A DNA stretch of 64,000 nt, taken from Parasponia andersonii (Eukaryota > Streptophyta > Magnoliopsida > Rosales > Cannabaceae). The notes below the pieces were generated by a model, which saw only the letters and a program-made list of their open reading frames with translations, had not been told where the DNA came from and did not search any database. The translations under genes and the position numbers were made by a program. The stretch lies in NCBI GenBank assembly GCA_002914805.1, contig JXTB01000202.1, positions 36,871-100,870 on the forward strand, read 5' to 3'. Shown here in pieces: positions 37,786 through 48,111 of this stretch (positions within the stretch are counted from its first letter, which is position 1; every line of letters begins with the position of its first letter).

Positions 37786-39913
37786 TTTGTAGAATAGTAT
37801 ATTTGAGAATTTGTGATTTTAATCAAGTTCCCTTACTTTGTCCGGCTTTTAGTCTAGTCGATGACAATTTTTTGTAAGAAGTTTGGGGTTCGGATTCTAA
37901 TCTAGTCATTATGCATCAAAAGAACGTAGAAAAAGCTTGTCCGAGCATTCCCATTAAAATGAGTGTTGACATCTTTTTTCTGCTCAACAACAAGAATCAT
38001 AAATCTCGAGATTGGGACTGAAATGTATAACTCGAATACCTAAAATGTAGCGGACACTACTTTTATGTGGTTCGGCATTTTAAGGCTTAGTAAGACCCGT
38101 ATCCAAGGTGTTTTTCACACAATTGTTCTGATGACAATTTAACAGGGTGATGGTAGACGAATGGAGCATATTGAATTGCCCGATTTGTGCGAACCTCCTA
38201 TCGCGTTTGATGGGTCCGTTTATAGGCGTGAGTGAAATCCTAGCAGCAAGGAGGTATGATGCCCAGAGTAAATTCCGACTTTGATCAGTATGCCAAACGT
38301 TTGGTCTTTGGTCGATATGCCTAAGCGACCTTGCATGTGCTCCTCGAGGTGTCTTGTGTTGGGGGGGGGGGGGTGCTAGCTGGTCATGAGTGCGAGAAAT
38401 ATGCACAACAATGAGTTCAGTAAATAAATTAAAGCATTTGAGTAACCTCTAATCTAGTTTACGAAATTCCTCCAAGTTAGAATCCGTCTCAAAATCCCTG
38501 AAGCTGTCATCCAATGATAAATTTTGGGAGAAAATGATGGTATGACACCTCGGATGTAATTACAAAGCATCTGTATGTGATGCAGAAGCAGCCTCTGCTG
38601 CTCCATTTTTGAGTCTAGGATATGAACATCTTAAGAAGATTTCAGTGTAAAGATTTCCTCGTGAAAACATGAAACGAATTCTTCTTTCACATTCAAATGA
38701 ATCTCAACTTTTCAAGTCACTTTCTGAAGACATTCGAAGTCTGCAGAGAGAGAGAGAGAGAGAGTATAATATAAGGTCGACCCAACTTATGATTAACACG
38801 TAGATTACCAACTACTACTCTACGTCACAAGCTACTCAATAGTAAACTGTTACTTAAACATTAAGTTCACCAGAATATTCAAATTCATGACGCACTAAAC
38901 TTATTAAACAAATGAGGAAGGTAGCGGAGGACTTAGCAGAAACATGCATCTTAAGGAATTGCACAAATTGCTGTTACATTAATTATTATAAAGACCAATC
39001 ATATCGTTGAACTTTACATCAACACTATCCAACAAGAGTTGTTTCCATGTGCTTCGAAAGAAAATTCTTATAGCGTCTCAGGTGATATCTTTCTCATAAC
39101 ATGCACTTACAATCCCTACAAAGAAAATCTTGTCCTAACTTTCCCCTCTGACAGCAATAAGAAGCACTAACATCTAAAAATATATACCATAAATCCACAA
39201 GAATTCTGCACTGCATAAGCATGGTTCTACCTAACAAACCTAGAATTACCATCAAAAGAGTAATAGCCTGCACAACATACAGCCAACGTGAGATGCATTG
39301 GCTCTAAGTCAGTGAGAAGGCCAACATTTCACAACATAAATTAAACATCTAAGTCCAAATTTTCAACTCATGACGATTAAAAAGAGAATGTATATATAGA
39401 TCTTCCCCTGTCAAAAGCAAAGCTAAAACTCGAGGTCCTTCCAGTCATAAGTCCAGTTATGCGTGCAGAATGATAAATTCTTTCACCACAAAAATAAGAA
39501 TGGAAATTTAAACGTTCAACAACACATAAAAATAATTAGTTTAGAAGAAATTGCCGCAAAATTCTACTTTATTGAAGTGAGTTCCAGATAAATATTAATC
39601 CACGAATCAGAATATCATTGTGGTCTATCAGTCATGAACTGTACATTGCCTAGACTGGAAATGACATCCTAAACAAGCAATATAAGGAAAACAATGAAGA
39701 TCTCTCTAGTATTCACTTGATAGAGATCAAGTCTTCCCTGCAACAAAATGCCCTGAAATAGCACTAACCCGTCAAAGGACATGATTAATTTCTTTAAGAT
39801 AGTATCATGAGTATGACAGCGATTGAGCAAAGTTGGAAAAATCAAAGAAGATATAGACAATCAATGCAAAAGACAATTTTGATGCTACAAAGCACAAGAT
39901 CAGGTAGACAATT
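37786..39913. other. convergent spacer between the NYN gene and the UDP-glucuronate epimerase
   Basis: Both flanking genes end here. Besides the possible LTR fragment at 38,000-38,420 there is a (GA)n run at 38,748-38,764 and moderately AT-rich unique-looking sequence. No frame with family features was found. The epimerase 3' UTR occupies the right end. Confidence 0.55.
38000..38420. mobile_element. possible LTR or TRIM-like fragment, family uncertain
   Basis: This roughly 400-bp patch is clearly more GC-rich than its flanks. It contains TATGTGGTTCGGCATTTTAA, AGTAAGACCCGTATCCAAGG and TCCTCGAGGTGTCTTGTGTT, wording typical of plant LTRs (a ...GTGGTTCGGC... block is common in them). A run of twelve or more G lies at about 38,361-38,373. 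No coding domains, clear ends or target duplication were found. Treated as a lone old fragment. Confidence 0.35.
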
Positions 39914-41239
39914 TCACCAGGAATTCTTCTTTGCATCCGGATAATAATTGAGATACCAACGCACAAACTTCTTCAAACCAGTCTCCAAATCGGTCGAAGG
40001 CTTATACCCGAGTTCTCTGTATGCTAAACTTATATTAGCATGTGTGAATTTCACATCTCCATTCCTAGGCATTTGCAAGACCTTCTTCTTAGCCTTCACT
40101 TTCAAAAGCTTCTCCAATATTCTTACCAACTGGGTCACCGGCACTGGCGAAGTGTTCCCGAGATTGAAAATCCTCAACTGAGCATTGCCCTTCTTCTTTC
40201 CACCACTCCCAGTGCTTTTCTTTGCCGTGTCCAAAGCCGCCAAACAACCCTTTACAATATCATCGATGTAGGTAAAATCTCTTGCAACAGTTCCATGATT
40301 AGGCGCTTCAAAGATCGTGATCGGCTTCCTCTTCAGAATATTTTTAGTGAAAAAGAAATATGCCATATCCGGTCTACCCCATGGTCCATACACAGTGAAA
40401 AACCTTAACCCAGTGATCGAAAGCCCGTATATATGATTATAAGTATGAGCAATCTCTTCACCAGCCTTCTTGGTGGCCGCATAAAGACTCGCTGGTTGAT
40501 CAGTCCGGTCCCTCTCGGAAAAGGGTACCTTAGAATTAAGCCCATACACCGAACTCGACGATGCCCAAACGATCGCCGGCTGCGGATTCGCCAACTTACA
40601 AACTTCCAAAAGGTTCACAAACCCAGCGATATTGCTATGAATATAAGACCCAGGATTTTGCATTGCGTACCGAACACCTGCCTGAGCCGCCAAATGCATC
40701 ACATGGGTAAACGGCACCACCTCGAAAAGCTTCGAAACAAGCAACGTGTCGTTTATATCTCCCTCCACGACGAAAATCCCAGTACGCTCCAAAAGCTTCT
40801 GACGATCGCGCTTAAGACCCGGATCGTAGTATTCATTGAAATTGTCAAGCCCAAGAACCCCATCGCCACGCCGCTTCAGCGCCATCGACACATGTGTGCC
40901 CACGAACCCAGCAGCCCCGGTGACCAAAACCGTCAACCCAGACTTGGAGTGCTTCCGGGTCGATCGGGTGATCCGGCGTTCCCACTCCTTACCGCCCCAC
41001 GAGACGCCGAGGGCTCGGCGAGGCGAGGGAGAAGAAGGAGAAGAAGAAGGCGAAGGAGAAGAGAAGAGGTAGTAGATTAGGATGAAAGCCAGGAAGAATG
41101 AAGAGCAGAGAGTGAGTTTGGAAATGGAGGTGTAAAATCGGAGACGGTTAATGTACGACGGCGACTTCTCCGACTTGAACTTTCCCGGCGTGGATGGGAG
41201 CACACTGTCAAGGTGTGAGATCGTCTTTAGCTGTGACAT
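39914..41239 (-). CDS. GAE: UDP-glucuronate 4-epimerase (GAE family)
   Basis: A single intronless frame of 441 aa from the ATG at 41,239 (MSQLKTISHLDSVLPSTPGK). It is a type II Golgi membrane protein: short cytosolic N-terminus, hydrophobic anchor at about 43-59, Ser/Pro-rich stem, then a short-chain dehydrogenase/epimerase catalytic domain. The Rossmann motif TGAAGFVG is at 107-114 (NAD binding), DNFNEYYD at 132-139, SSSS at 227-230, and the catalytic YxxxK at Y253/K257. It interconverts UDP-glucuronate and UDP-galacturonate, the precursor of pectin. LPSTPGK near the N-terminus and GSGGKKKG late in the protein match Arabidopsis GAE2-GAE5 types (from memory; GAE5 is At4g12250). Most plant GAE genes are also intronless. 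Confidence 0.97.
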   Translation of the reverse strand: MSQLKTISHLDSVLPSTPGKFKSEKSPSYINRLRFYTSISKLTLCSSFFLAFILIYYLFSSPSPSSSPSSPSPRRALGVSWGGKEWERRITRSTRKHSKSGLTVLVTGAAGFVGTHVSMALKRRGDGVLGLDNFNEYYDPGLKRDRQKLLERTGIFVVEGDINDTLLVSKLFEVVPFTHVMHLAAQAGVRYAMQNPGSYIHSNIAGFVNLLEVCKLANPQPAIVWASSSSVYGLNSKVPFSERDRTDQPASLYAATKKAGEEIAHTYNHIYGLSITGLRFFTVYGPWGRPDMAYFFFTKNILKRKPITIFEAPNHGTVARDFTYIDDIVKGCLAALDTAKKSTGSGGKKKGNAQLRIFNLGNTSPVPVTQLVRILEKLLKVKAKKKVLQMPRNGDVKFTHANISLAYRELGYKPSTDLETGLKKFVRWYLNYYPDAKKNSW

Positions 41240-42340
41240 TGGCCAATCTCGGCTAAAAATCCCCAATTTTTTTTTTCTTTTTCAAAATTAGGGATTAGGG
41301 TTTGACTTGTGGGATTGGGAGTTTAATTGGGTAGGGTGTAGATTTTTCTGGGTAGGTTTAATTAGTGCGATTTGAAATTGGGGGTTTGAGTGTTTGGTTG
41401 GTGAGAAAATGAGAGAGGGATTTTCTTTTCTTTTCCAATCTTTTCTTTTGTGTTGTGTTTTAGTCAGAATGGAGGGAAAAGGGTGTGTTTATAAGATTCA
41501 GTGGTGGGAATAAGAAATAGAGAGAATGGAAATGACTGCAAAATCTGTCCTGTTAGCCTTTCTGATAACTTTTGAGGACATCTTGGGTATTTGTATAGTT
41601 TTATTGGAGGTTTTAGACTTTTTAATCTTTTTTGTTTTAAAAAAATTATTTGTTTTTAAAATGCAAGTTTTGCTAAGGGAAAATGCAAATTTCTTAGGTA
41701 CATAAATTATGGTTATTTTATTTTATTTTATTTTGGTAGCTATGAAATGCTTAGTTATATAGTCTAGTTTTGTTTATATGTGACTTAAATTTAGGTTTTG
41801 GCTGGTGAGTCATTAATTTCTCCTCTTTTTTTTTTTTTGAAGAAATTATCCTAAAATTTCTTTTTTTTTTTTTTTAAAAAAGGAAAATTTAAAGCTTTGT
41901 TTTTGATATTTTGAATCACAATATCTCAATATCTCGGTTTATTCTCCTTCTTGACATTTTCTCTTGTTCTTTACTTCTCTTGTCTAATCTTCTTTTATAT
42001 TTGCCAACATTGGAAAAATCTCACAATTACAGTTAAAACATTATATAATCTCTAAAATAAAACAAAAAGAAGTTCTGAATCCGCCAAAATAATATCCAGC
42101 ATTTTTTCGTAATTTCTAGCACAAGCTTAGTACATATATAATAAATTTAAAAGAAAGAAGAGGTTTTACATGGTAATATCATGTACCAAAAATAAATAAT
42201 TGATCTCTGATATTCATTTATTCCGAGAAGGTAGACAGTATACTACATTTTACAATAATACAAAAATGGGTATCCAGATTTATTATCATATTTGGATATG
42301 GATATTTGTAATGCTGGCAGGAAATTTAATCCTTGCGTAT
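41240..42340. other. 5' region of the epimerase gene and adjoining AT-rich spacer
   Basis: The first 250 bases upstream of the minus-strand start hold the leader, with repeated GGGTT words. Beyond 41,600 the sequence is AT-rich with T runs (41,826-41,839; 41,860-41,874) and no gene. Confidence 0.5.
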
Positions 42341-42582
42341 ATATATATATAAATATATATGCATATAGGTTATTAATCCAATATTTTTTTTAATCTGTGT
42401 AAATATTTTTTTTAGCTGTTGGATGATGATCCAACGGTTATAATAAAATGCATAAAAAATATGTATTATTAATATTATTTTTTTATCTTATTTTTTAATA
42501 TAAAAAAATATGTAACGAAAATTTTTATTAACCAAAATAGATAAAAAAACCTACCGAATTGTTGTCATATATATATATATAT
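42340..42582 (+). mobile_element. (TA)n-bounded MITE, copy 2
   Basis: The body is about 42,368-42,566 (199 bp). It starts GGTTATTAATCCAATATTTT and ends AACCTACCGAATTGTTGTC, with (TA)n tracts at both ends (42,339-42,360 and 42,567-42,582). The internal AGCTGTTGGATGATGATCCAACGGT inverted repeat (overlapping arms) matches the centre of copy 1. It is more diverged than copy 1. Confidence 0.65.
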
Positions 42583-42617
42583 AGCTAGTACAATATATAT
42601 TTTTTAATCCCCTTGGA

Positions 42618-42888
42618 TATATATATATATATATATATTCTTAATTCAATAGCTATTTTTTTTTTACTTATCTATAGGTATTTTCTTTCAAGTTGTTTTC
42701 AATCATTATTTAACGACTATTATAATTTAGGTAGTTGAAAAAAAAAAAAAATACTCATTATTTACTAATTTTCTCTTTTCACATTTTATTATGAAAAATA
42801 TACGTGATGAATTTTAATTAAGCAAAATAACACCTACGAATAAGTGAAAAAAAAATACAATTAGTGCCCCCATATATATATATATATA
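42618..42888 (+). mobile_element. (TA)n-bounded MITE, copy 3
   Basis: The body is about 42,639-42,871 (233 bp), starting TCTTAATTCAATAGCTATTT and ending ACAATTAGTGCCCCC, between (TA)n tracts at 42,618-42,638 and 42,872-42,888. It shares the ...CTATAGGTATTTT... and ...AATTTTAATTAAGCAAAATAA... segments with copy 1. It is only about 50 bp from copy 2. Confidence 0.6.
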
Positions 42889-45800
42889 AATTGTTGCATA
42901 AACTCTAATTTTTTCTTTTAGATGAAATGTTTTAATTAGAGCAACGTTAATGACACAATCTCAAATCATATCTAATTAGTTTATTTGATTTTAAATTTTA
43001 TATTATCTTTAAGTAGAAGCATACTATTTAACATCGTGGTTATTCACTTATTTGTATAGTTAAAAGGATCATGCAACATTTTATGGCACAATTTTTATAT
43101 ATAGAATTACTCGATTAATTAAATAAAAGAGGACATTCTAAACTTTTTATCCTCAATAAAAATAAATAAGATAGATCGTCCTTGGTGTTTAATGGCATTT
43201 TTATTTTTTTATCCCCTTTCCGAAAATGTGACTGTCTAGGGAATGGTCATGAAATCGAATGACAAATATTGGACCAAAAAATAATAAACTCGTAATTATT
43301 TTTGGTCAAATAGAAGCAAAAATCTGTGTAATTACAGCTCATACATATTCAGTAGCAAAATTCTCTTAATTCTAAGTCTCATTAAAAACTGTTGAAATGG
43401 ACTGTTTTTTTTATTTATTTATTTTATTATTGGAGATCACCTTGCCGAAAAACTGCCCCTTTCACTTATCCAATTTTGGTTAAAAATTTATATCTTTTGG
43501 AGAGAAAAAGGGGAAAAAAAAAGCCTAATAATCTGCATAAAGAAAATAAGTAATACACAGGAGTAATTACAGCAATTAGTTGCCAAATATTGATGAACTT
43601 TCTCTTCTGATTCATATCAACATTGGGAAATACAGTAAAAATTTTACCATTTGATTCTCCATTAGCATTTGGAAATTGCATGCTGTAAGCCAGCCCAGAA
43701 TGTAGCCATCAACGCTTCCATAACAGCATTCTTAATCTAGATTTGAGGAGGTAATTTATTAAAACTTTATGTGTATACTTTTCTTCTTATTATTTTGTTA
43801 ACAACAACAAATAATTTTTCTTTGTTCCAAAAATTAATATCCAAAAACATTTGGGATTCAATTTTCTAAGAATTTATTATAATTATGATAGCAGGATAGT
43901 TTTGTCATATAATGATTGAAAGGGAAGTTGTTATATGTATATAGTTTTGTCATATAATGACAAAATGCATATAAAACTAATCTCCACCTTCTGTTTTTAT
44001 GGGTTTTACAAGTTCTTATGAGGACTCATAGGAATTAAAGAATGAGATATAACAATCATGACTACAACTAATAGTCTTCTAAATTTTGTAAGTCTTACAT
44101 TTTTATTAGTATTTCTATTAGTATGTGTTATTAAGTACCACAAATGCCTCGTAATATTGTTTTATTGGCATAGCTATGTGGGCCACATGAATGAAGTAGA
44201 GTTGAGATGCAACGGTCACGACATATGTGACTAGTGTATGGAGCCCTCTAAATTTTGTGGTGACTCCTGTATTTTTATAAGTATGTTGTTAAGCACCACA
44301 ATTATCTCATGTCGTTGTCGTGCTTTGCTTGCTTTTATAGTTTTAGATATAGTATTATGATTCTAGACTCTAGCAAAGCTTCTTCTTTTTCTTCTTTTAA
44401 TTAATTAAAAAGAAATTTCATCCGTTAATCTGCTATTCTATACGAAAATGGAATCACAAATATATGTGAGATAACTTATATAATAATGACAATAAAGGCA
44501 GTGAGAATCTGAACACAGAGTAAACTATGGAGATGGGTTAGAGAGAAAGTGACACAACTAGTTAAATTCAAGTTCATGCATAGGTGGAAGAAGGTGGGTA
44601 GTAATAGTAGAAACTTGAAAAGAAGGCAAGCTTTGTAGAAAGGAAACTACTTGTAATTGGGGTGTCTTGTTTTCTAATTCAAGTTAGGCTGTCTCTGAAT
44701 TTAAATTATGTAATAAATAAATCACACGGAATTAACTCACCTAATTTTCGTCTTTACTAGACACCTATTATGTACATTAAAGTTGAAGAAGCATAATTAC
44801 AAGGCCAGTTGATGATTTCTCTGCAACTTTAGTCTAAACTTTTCTATATATATATATATATGTATATAGTTTTCATTTCATTAGCAAAGCATTTTGGGGA
44901 GTGAAAATTTTAGTTCCTTTGGGTGATTTTTGTCTTTATTTATTTTACATTGTTATTGCTGAGCCTTTACTCAAATTTAACGTGATGAAGAAAAATCAAA
45001 TCTTAATAAATTTCTATTCATGATTCACGCGGAGGAATTGATTATTAATGGCTGCTTTGCTATTACTTGGAAGTTGGAAATAGAATTAAGTAGACTTGTT
45101 CAAATTCTACACCTTCTCTTTCTGGTTTATAAAACAAATATTTAATGTCCTTGCACATAAGGGTACTAGACTAATTCAAACCCCAAGTGGATCAGAATTT
45201 TCAATATAGGCATGCTTGTAGGTAACTTCAAAGATAAATAGTCATTTTACTTGAAATCAAAACTGTGCAATTTTTGTGTTCCAATTCATGTACACAAGAT
45301 TTGTATTTGAGTTTTGTGTTCCAATTTATGTACAAATGATGTGGATTCGAGTTTTGAGTTCTTGCTTTAGGAGGAAAAATTTAAGGAGTAACAGTGATTA
45401 TGGTTTAAAAAACAAAGCGATCTGACCTCGAACTAGTTTAGGCACTCTTAGATTATTATTATTATTTTTTTTTTGGGGTCAATTAATCAATATATATTTT
45501 GGATAAACATAGCTCGTTACGTTCAACTACTACTTCAACTCCTTATACCCAATTAAGTTCTATCTTAAATTTAAGTTGTTGGACAGTAATTAAAGAATCT
45601 AATTCAAAGCAGTGGTTGAATATTTAAAAGAAAACAAAAAATTAGGCGATCGCATCAGTAATTTTTATGGCTCTTGTGGTGCTCAATGTTTCGTATGTTC
45701 TTGGGATTGATTCCTCATTTTGTTGACTCAAAATCAGAAACCTTGTTATGTGTCTCATTTCTCGGAAATATCTCGCTGAAGTAGCTTGGAATATGCTAAG

Positions 45801-46120
45801 TATGGTTCTTAGGATCTGTAAATATAAAAAGTTGAGCTTATACAGTGAGAGGTTTTTTTTTTTTTTTTTTTTTTTAAAATGAGGCTTGACTAATGACCAT
45901 CAGAAAATAACACACTCTTTACCAAAGTTTGAATCTATAATCCTCCAAACTCACATATACATCCTTCAAATCTTAGACCAACTGAATTAGTCTCATTTGA
46001 CAAGCTTATATAGTGAGCTCCTGTCCAACCAAAAGCAATAATTCTAGTGACATTCTTACTTAAACATGCTCACATAAAATCAATAAATACAATCAAATGC
46101 AGATATTAAATTCATTTGCT
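42889..46120. other. AT-rich intergenic DNA with small local duplications
   Basis: No gene was recognised. Local features are an imperfect roughly 170-bp tandem duplication at about 44,030-44,330 (CTAAATTTTGTAAGTCTTAC against CTAAATTTTGTGGTGACTCC, each followed by TTAAG(T/C)ACCACAA), a 40-bp imperfect duplication at 45,271-45,350 (TTTTGTGTTCCAATT(C/T)ATGTACA), (TA)n at 44,846-44,860, and a poly-T tract at 45,853-45,875. Confidence 0.5.
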
Positions 46121-46829
46121 TGTTAGATATATTGTCGTTTTCTAAAAGATTATCGTCTAAAAGAGTTAAAAAGATATGTTTTTCTTTTCCATTAATATAG
46201 TCGTTTTTGAATTTATTGTCAGTTAGAGATATTATCCAATTATGTCCTCGGCCCTTTTCAGGTAGGATATGTTGTCGTTTTCATGTTATCGCTTTTTTTT
46301 TTTTAATTTAATTTTCCCCCCTAAATCCTAATTTAATTCTCGAAGGATAACCGAAGATTCTATTTTAATCTCAAACTTTAATTTAAAATGTTTCAATCTT
46401 AAGTTTCAAATATTTTTGTCTAATGTGATGTTTAAACTTTTAAATGTCACATTCTATTATCCCTATTGTCTCGAATTATGTATTTTTGTCAAAACTTGTA
46501 GATGAAATTAGGATGAGTGGCATTTGATTGGCTTCAGTTTTTACCTTTGAGAGTAGATAGCAGATAGCAGATTTTATTAGTGAACTCCTAATTTTACGCT
46601 TTCTTTCTTTTCCGTAATTTGCAAATTCGTTCTAAATATTTAGCTCAGCTGCAACTTAACAAATAAGCGATATAGGTACAGGCTATTCTTCAAAATTCTT
46701 CGAGAAGTTTTGATCCCTAGTTTATAAGAGGATTCAAATTAAGAAAAAAGACCATAATTGAGAGAGAAAGAGGGGGGTAATTAAATTTAGAATGTTTTGA
46801 AAATCAAGACCAAAATAGAATTTATTTTT

Positions 46830-47035
46830 TGAATATGCATTTTTTTAATCGTATTATTTTGTCTAATTAAAATTTATCATCCATATTTATCCATATTTTT
46901 TCATAGAGAGAGATAGTATGTATAATATATTATCTACCAGCTAAAAAAATATTAAAAAAAACAAATATTCCTTCAAAAAACAGAAAAAATACCAACTGGA
47001 TAATCATCCTAAATATATGTACATATATATATATA
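46830..47035 (-). mobile_element. (TA)n-bounded MITE, copy 4, inverted orientation
   Basis: Read on the minus strand this patch begins AGGATGATTATCCAGTTGGT then T-rich, carries TTTTTTTAGCTGGTAGAT like the centre of copy 2, and ends in an A-rich segment with GATAAATTTTAATTAGACAA. The plus-strand right end joins a TA-rich tract (ATATATATATATA near 47,022-47,034). The left end is not sharply defined. It is the most diverged copy. Confidence 0.5.
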
Positions 47036-47402
47036 GGGAGCGACAGTGATTCTGTAAAATATCAACAAAAATAAGAGATTTTTGTGTTATCAATCATGAT
47101 TTACTTGTTTTTAAGATAGGTTGTCGTTAACAAATAATGATTTATAGGTTCTTGTATTTTCAAAGTTGTTGTCGCCTTTGAAAATATTTATAGTATTTGT
47201 TTTCAAGTAATTGGTGTTATTAGAACACGTCCTCTTTCCATAAATGTCGTTCTTGTGATGTTGTTGTTGTTTTACTTGAAATGGTGTCCAATGTTCATGT
47301 TGTATTGTTGTTTTAAGTAGTTGTCGTTTGCACAACATGTTAGTATGCTTTTGTTATTATTGGTATTATTCTTTGTCGAAGATTATGCTGTCGTTTTCGG
47401 GA

Positions 47403-47530
47403 TAGTTTGTCATTTACAAAGTTTTCGTCGCTAGCAGAAGACTTTGCCGTTTTAATAAAAAATTGTTAGTTTGTCATTTACAAAGTTTTCGTCGCTAGCA
47501 GGAGACTTTGTCGTTTTGATAAAAAAATGT
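47403..47530 (+). repeat. 64-bp tandem duplication
   Basis: TAGTTTGTCATTTACAAAGT followed by TTTCGTCGCTAGCAG(A/G)AGAC occurs twice with a period of 64 bp and only a few differences. Because it is so similar, it is probably a recent local duplication within the TGTCGTTTT cluster. Confidence 0.8.
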
Positions 47531-47600
47531 CGTTCTACTATATCTCGTCGTTTTCTTGTTATCTTCCTTAGTAAATATTGTCGTTTCACTATTTCATATC

Positions 47601-48111
47601 ACATTAATTTTGTGTACCAAATTCCACCTCAGATGTGTGTAGAAGGAAAAGACATGTGTGATCTATCGTTCGGACTCGGGAGTCAATTTCAGCCTTTTAA
47701 GAACCCAAACCACCTATACTAGTCATTCTTTGCTTTGTAGTATTAATGTAACTAACCAAGACTTGGTGGAGTCAAAACTTGCGTGGCTCAACTTCGAAAC
47801 AGAGAACGATAAGTCTACTTTTGTGTCATAATATTTTTACACAAAGATGATATAGGTTCAAGTATAAAGTGACATTCATAATCAGAACTTGTATATATCA
47901 TCGACACTTAAAGCCCAGTATGGTCCCAAACCGAAAGAAAAAAGGCTTTTAAATTATTGTTCTGGAGGAAAATGATTGGTACCCAAGTTGGATTATTGTA
48001 GCACGTACCCAATATCGTACATTATGTTGTCTCTTCTCTTTCTCCTCATTACTCATTCTTGACCCAAATAAAGGAGAAGGGTACTCTGGTTCTCAAGTTG
48101 AAGTGGCTTCT
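47601..48111. other. spacer and relic promoter upstream of the copper amine oxidase pseudogene
   Basis: About 500 bases without a frame of interest. The last 100 bases, pyrimidine-rich with TGTCTCTTCTCTTTCTCCTC, look like the former leader of the amine oxidase gene. Confidence 0.45.

Larger units (their letters stand above)
46126..47600. repeat. cluster of TTGTCGTTTT-type motifs, possible decayed CACTA transposon
   Basis: A T(T/A)(G/A)TCGTTTT(C/G)-like word recurs at least a dozen times in the same orientation, for example near 46,133, 46,200, 46,270, 47,110, 47,322, 47,390, 47,511, 47,545 and 47,579, with variants TTCGTCGC and TTGTCGCC. Dense same-strand subterminal repeats of this kind are known from CACTA (En/Spm) elements. 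No CACTA terminus or transposase was found, so the assignment is tentative. A (TA)n-type MITE copy is nested inside at about 46,830-47,035. Confidence 0.4.

Noticed and set aside
37870-37905. B-box-like GGTTCGGATTC as part of a tRNA gene
   Set aside because: No acceptor stem, A box or anticodon arm can be built upstream at the right distance.
40433-41080. 215-codon plus-strand frame
   Set aside because: It is the antisense of the UDP-glucuronate epimerase coding region.
41240-41266. Nine-codon extension of the epimerase N-terminus
   Set aside because: The extension starts at TTG; the first ATG is at 41,239 and gives the family-like N-terminus.
48103-48111. GTG-initiated extension of the amine oxidase copy A
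   Set aside because: Nuclear genes start at ATG; the ATG at 48,112 is used. For the same reason the intact gene is started at 59,203, not 59,191.
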